DNA of 55,697 nt from CAZUGA01 sp964619885 (GTDB lineage Bacteria > Pseudomonadota > Gammaproteobacteria > Methylococcales > UBA1147): contig CAZUGA010000030.1 in assembly GCA_964619885.1 (NCBI GenBank), forward strand, positions 1 through 55,697. Direction: 5' to 3'. Both the position numbers and the translations under genes were made by a program. Below, piece by piece: positions 52,773 through 55,697 of this stretch; the first letter of the stretch is position 1; every line of letters starts with the position of its first letter. The notes under the pieces were generated by a model. That model saw nothing but the letters and a program-made list of their open reading frames with translations. It was not told where the DNA came from and searched no databases.

Positions 52773-52891
52773 GCTCTGATTAATTGCCACGGTTGGGTTA
52801 ATTTACCATGTATTTTAGAATCTCATAGCTAATCCGGTCCCCCCTTAAAGGATGCTGCGCTGCAACGGTTAAACTGATAACATCGCGGCCT

Positions 52892-53920
52892 ATGTTGAAA
52901 AGCGATTTTTTTTACGATCTTCCGCAAAGGTTAATTGCCCAATTTGCATTAGCTGAAAGGACAGCTAGCCGGTTACTTTGTCTTGATGGTCCGACCGGAA
53001 AGATCCACGACAGGGATTTCGTTGACCTGATAGATCTTGTCGATCCTGGGGATCTGCTGGTGTTTAATGATACCAAGGTCATTCCAGCCCGGTTGTTCGG
53101 TCGAAAATCAACCGGGGGAAAAGTTGAGCTATTGATTGAACGAGTTTTGGACTCAAAGCGTGTGACGGCTCATATCAGAGCGAGCAAAGCACCGAAGTCG
53201 CAAAGCCGGATAGAGTTGGATGCGGATTATTCGTGTACCGTACTTGAGCGCGACAGCGATCTTTTTATAATTAGTTTTGATGGTGAGCAATGCGTCGATG
53301 AAATTTTAAAGAAGATTGGCCATATGCCGCTGCCGCCTTATATTTCCCGCCTGGATTCGTTGGATGATTTGAACCGATATCAAACAGTTTTCGCGGCTAT
53401 CACGGGTGCGGTTGCGGCACCCACGGCCGGTCTTCATTTTGATTCTGATTTTATCGCTAAATTAACGGATAGAGGGGTAGAAACTACTTATCTGACCCTA
53501 CACGTGGGGAGTGGCACATTTCAACCGGTGCGGGTGGAAAATTTAGAGGAGCATCAAATTCACAGCGAATATTTTGAAGTCGGCGAAACTACGGTCGAAA
53601 AAGTCAAACAAACTAGGGCTCGTGGCGGCCGTGTAATAGCGGTAGGGACCACATCTGTCCGCGCCTTGGAAACTGCTGCATCGACGGGAATTTTAACGCC
53701 CTATCGAGGGGAAACGAAATTATTCATTTTGCCCGGCTTTCAATTTAGGTGCGTGGATGCGGTGGTGACCAATTTTCATCTGCCGGAATCTACGCTGATG
53801 ACGCTAGTCTGTGCGTTTTCGGGTCATGAACCCACGCTTGCTGCTTATCGCCACGCCGTTCAAAAAGAATACCGTTTTTTCAGTTACGGTGATGCGATGT
53901 TTTTAACGCGTAGGAGTTAA
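52892..53920 (+). CDS. queA: S-adenosylmethionine:tRNA ribosyltransferase-isomerase
   Basis: Makes epoxyqueuosine in tRNA by transferring the ribose of SAM to the 7-aminomethyl group of preQ1, in the cytoplasm. The 342 residues include FNDTKVIPARLFGRK, GHMPLPPYISR, AAPTAGLHFD, HVGSGTFQPV, GTTSVRALE and TNFHLPESTLMTLV, all family blocks. Usually tgt and yajC follow queA in gammaproteobacteria; here the next gene is the convergent tryptophan dioxygenase, so the common order is broken. Confidence 0.96.
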   Translation: MLKSDFFYDLPQRLIAQFALAERTASRLLCLDGPTGKIHDRDFVDLIDLVDPGDLLVFNDTKVIPARLFGRKSTGGKVELLIERVLDSKRVTAHIRASKAPKSQSRIELDADYSCTVLERDSDLFIISFDGEQCVDEILKKIGHMPLPPYISRLDSLDDLNRYQTVFAAITGAVAAPTAGLHFDSDFIAKLTDRGVETTYLTLHVGSGTFQPVRVENLEEHQIHSEYFEVGETTVEKVKQTRARGGRVIAVGTTSVRALETAASTGILTPYRGETKLFILPGFQFRCVDAVVTNFHLPESTLMTLVCAFSGHEPTLAAYRHAVQKEYRFFSYGDAMFLTRRS

Positions 53921-54131
53921 GTACAGGACCTTAAACATTCAGCAATCGAATGTGCATGAGTTAATAAAGATGGGGGATGAAGAATAGAAAATACTGCGAT
54001 TTTCGCGCTACAATTCCACCAATTTATCGACGATTCTAGGAAACCCCGACGAGACAGTCGATGCGTTGTTTTGGATTAGAAATTTCATTTCTTAGGGAAT
54101 GTATTTAGTTCCTCATGGCAGTGAGCGTATA

Positions 54132-54164
54132 AGCCAATATTCGAGCCACCGGCTTACATTGGCT
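54132..54164 (-). terminator. Nested hairpin over the end of kynA
   Basis: AGCCAAT (54132-54138) pairs with ATTGGCT (54158-54164), and inside it AGCC (54144-54147) pairs with GGCT. The structure overlaps the kynA stop and has no T run, so it may be a transcript-end stabiliser rather than a true terminator. Confidence 0.3.
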
Positions 54165-55233
54165 GGTTATGAAAGCCCAAATTGCGTTTCAAATCTTCGG
54201 GTAAATCAGGCAATGAAGAGCGTGGAATCAGGTAGGTAGATAGATTGAATAAATCTGAAAATATCCGTTTTTTGCTGATGGTGCTTTTTAAATAATCTTG
54301 TCCGCTTGAGCCACCGGTCCCAATTTTACTACCCAGCATCCGGTGAACCATCAACATATGGCCACTACGCCAGGCCGTTAGTTGGTGATCAATATCCATT
54401 AAGCAGTTCATGAGTCTAAACGGTAGTTGTAACAGAGGTTCATCACGGTATAAACGTATAAAGAGCGCGGCCAACAGGGCTTCCTGGCTGAGCCTAAATG
54501 CACCGGCATCTTGCTGCTCCTGATACAATTCCTTGTCGAATAGATAGCCGAAACTTAGTTTGGTATTTTCCAACGCGGATAATTGATGGGTAATTTCATC
54601 CGGGGCCAGTAGTGGGTTATTACGAATAATCGCTGAGTCCCTGTCCAGCATTTCATCGACTGCGTTTCTATAGCTTTGCCAGAAATTAAATTTTCCGAAT
54701 TCGACGTATGGCATCCGATGTAACCAAGCGTCAACTCTTTCAAATAATGAGGTTTGGCAGCTCACTTTTTCAAGATAGTCACGATCATCTTGATTAAAGC
54801 GACCAAAGCCAATCCGGCTTAATTTTACGGATAATCCCAGACGAAGTTCAATTTCCCTAAATTGGATACTTTGGAACCCGGATGCCGGTGTCAAAAAATC
54901 TCTAAAATCTAAGAAATCCAGTGGGGTCATAGTTTCCAAAATTTCAATTTGTTGATTGACCACGCGCTGAATAGTAACGATACGTTCCAACCTGGCTATG
55001 ATGGTGTTTAAGGCTTTATTTTGCAGCGGAATCGAAGAGAATAATTCCAATATGGATGTCAATTCGTGGAGGATTTGTTTAAACCAGAGTTCGTAGGTTT
55101 GATGGGTGATAATGAATAGCGTTTCCTCGTGGGCGGGATTAGCGCGTTTAGCGCTTTCCGGGTGCTGTGCCGTGAGTAGTTTTTGCAACTCCAGATAATC
55201 AGAGTAATAGAGATCAGTTCGTTTGTTTGTCAT
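54154..55233 (-). CDS. kynA: Tryptophan 2,3-dioxygenase
   Basis: Haem enzyme opening the indole ring of tryptophan to N-formylkynurenine. The family core is clear: LFIITHQTYELWFKQILHEL with the distal active-site His, ETMTPLDFLDFRDFLTPASG with the substrate-binding Arg, and HMLMVHRMLGSKIGTGGSSG with the proximal haem-ligand His. Start set at ATG 55233 (359 residues, MTNKRTDLYYSDYLELQ), which fits the family. An in-frame TTG at 55293 would add 20 residues (NAALIFRRYFLLTVAADWR after the start). No kynureninase or formamidase gene is nearby, so the pathway context is unknown. Confidence 0.93.
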   Translation of the reverse strand: MTNKRTDLYYSDYLELQKLLTAQHPESAKRANPAHEETLFIITHQTYELWFKQILHELTSILELFSSIPLQNKALNTIIARLERIVTIQRVVNQQIEILETMTPLDFLDFRDFLTPASGFQSIQFREIELRLGLSVKLSRIGFGRFNQDDRDYLEKVSCQTSLFERVDAWLHRMPYVEFGKFNFWQSYRNAVDEMLDRDSAIIRNNPLLAPDEITHQLSALENTKLSFGYLFDKELYQEQQDAGAFRLSQEALLAALFIRLYRDEPLLQLPFRLMNCLMDIDHQLTAWRSGHMLMVHRMLGSKIGTGGSSGQDYLKSTISKKRIFSDLFNLSTYLIPRSSLPDLPEDLKRNLGFHNQPM

Positions 55234-55471
55234 GCGCCAATCTGCCGCTACGGTTAGCAAGAAGTATCGCCTAAATATCAAGGCCGCATTCAAAATCCCG
55301 ACGATATTAGTTGAATGGATGAGACTTTAAAGGCTACGAGGCTCGAAAGCCGTATTTTGAGCGCATTCGCAATTTTACGCAATGTAGCGTAGGAGATCGT
55401 TGGTGAGGTCCGTAATGATTGAAGCGCGGGGTTAATCTCGCCTAACTCTAATTGGTCCAGTACGATGCTGG

Positions 55472-55697
55472 TTAGTGAAATTGTAATTCTACGTCAAAGA
55501 AAGCTTCCCGGCCGGTAACCTGGTTGTTGACGCCGACTAGCGATTCTTGTGGTTGTTCATTGAAAATGTTTTTGAGATAGAAACCGACCCGTAATGGATT
55601 TTCGGTACCCAATGCGGAGAAGGGTGGAGAATAATCCAATCTAAAGAGCCTCTTGCAAAACACTCGGCTTTCAAGTGAGCGCAAATAAAAATAAGAC
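55472..55697 (-). CDS. 3' end of a second TonB-dependent receptor (partial)
   Basis: The gene runs off the right edge of the window; only the last 74 codons are present. FYLKNIFNEQPQESLVGVNN and the final strand FFDVELQFH, ending in an aromatic-like barrel terminus, are the typical last strands of TonB-dependent receptors (the NLFN/NIFN motif). Ligand unknown. It is separated from kynA by about 240 bp. Confidence 0.75.
   Translation of the reverse strand, partial: SYFYLRSLESRVFCKRLFRLDYSPPFSALGTENPLRVGFYLKNIFNEQPQESLVGVNNQVTGREAFFDVELQFH

Noticed and set aside
1..55697. CRISPR arrays, insertion sequences, prophage or toxin-antitoxin and defence genes
   Set aside because: No regular spaced repeats, transposase, integrase, phage or recognisable defence genes were found on reading either strand.

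Overview
This 55.7 kb window looks like chromosomal DNA of a gammaproteobacterium of moderate GC content. The clues are a fused nuoCD gene inside a complete E. coli-type nuoABCDEFGHIJKLMN operon, a NuoG that keeps the extra N7 cysteine set, a FeoC-type protein, MtgA, an LpxR-family protein, a NarX/NarL-type two-component pair and a Fur-box-like site. An ABC cluster of the kind named after PQQ-dependent alcohol oxidation hints at a methylotrophic or alcohol-oxidising lifestyle, but no quinoprotein dehydrogenase gene lies in the window. All identifications are by reading; no database search was run.

Layout. Positions 1-760 are decayed: the 3' end of an unrecognised gene broken by a 4-nt duplication, a strong hairpin, and the last 27 codons of a hexapeptide acetyltransferase. 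Then come citrate synthase, bacterioferritin and a DUF4404 protein (minus strand), cydDC, and a Fur-box-preceded feoA-feoA-feoB-feoC cluster. A broken PBP1b gene (about 10.44-11.16 kb) separates iron uptake from a NarX/NarL-type kinase-regulator pair and a TonB-dependent receptor closed by a terminator.

From 16.3 to 23.6 kb a compact plus-strand run encodes a periplasmic binding protein, a YVTN beta-propeller, an ABC ATPase and an ABC permease, and continues without a gap into rfbBACD (dTDP-L-rhamnose synthesis). A MOSC protein and a conserved 537-aa protein of unknown function follow. On the minus strand are a membrane class III adenylyl cyclase overlapping a TPR lipoprotein gene, then mtgA, a 976-residue hybrid kinase and a MerR-type HTH-receiver fusion. 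The nuo operon fills 35.1-49.8 kb. The right end holds an lpxR / nitrobindin-like / glk group (minus), tRNA-Leu(CAA), queA, tryptophan 2,3-dioxygenase, and the 3' end of a second TonB-dependent receptor.

How it fits together. The window combines iron handling (Feo, bacterioferritin), respiration (complex I, CydDC, citrate synthase), envelope building (rhamnose, MtgA, LpxR) and signalling. The most interesting reading is that the two-component pair, TonB receptor, binding protein, propeller and ABC transporter form one metal-acquisition locus, possibly for lanthanides. That is inferred from gene content resembling the lut cluster of Methylorubrum and PedA1A2BC of Pseudomonas putida.
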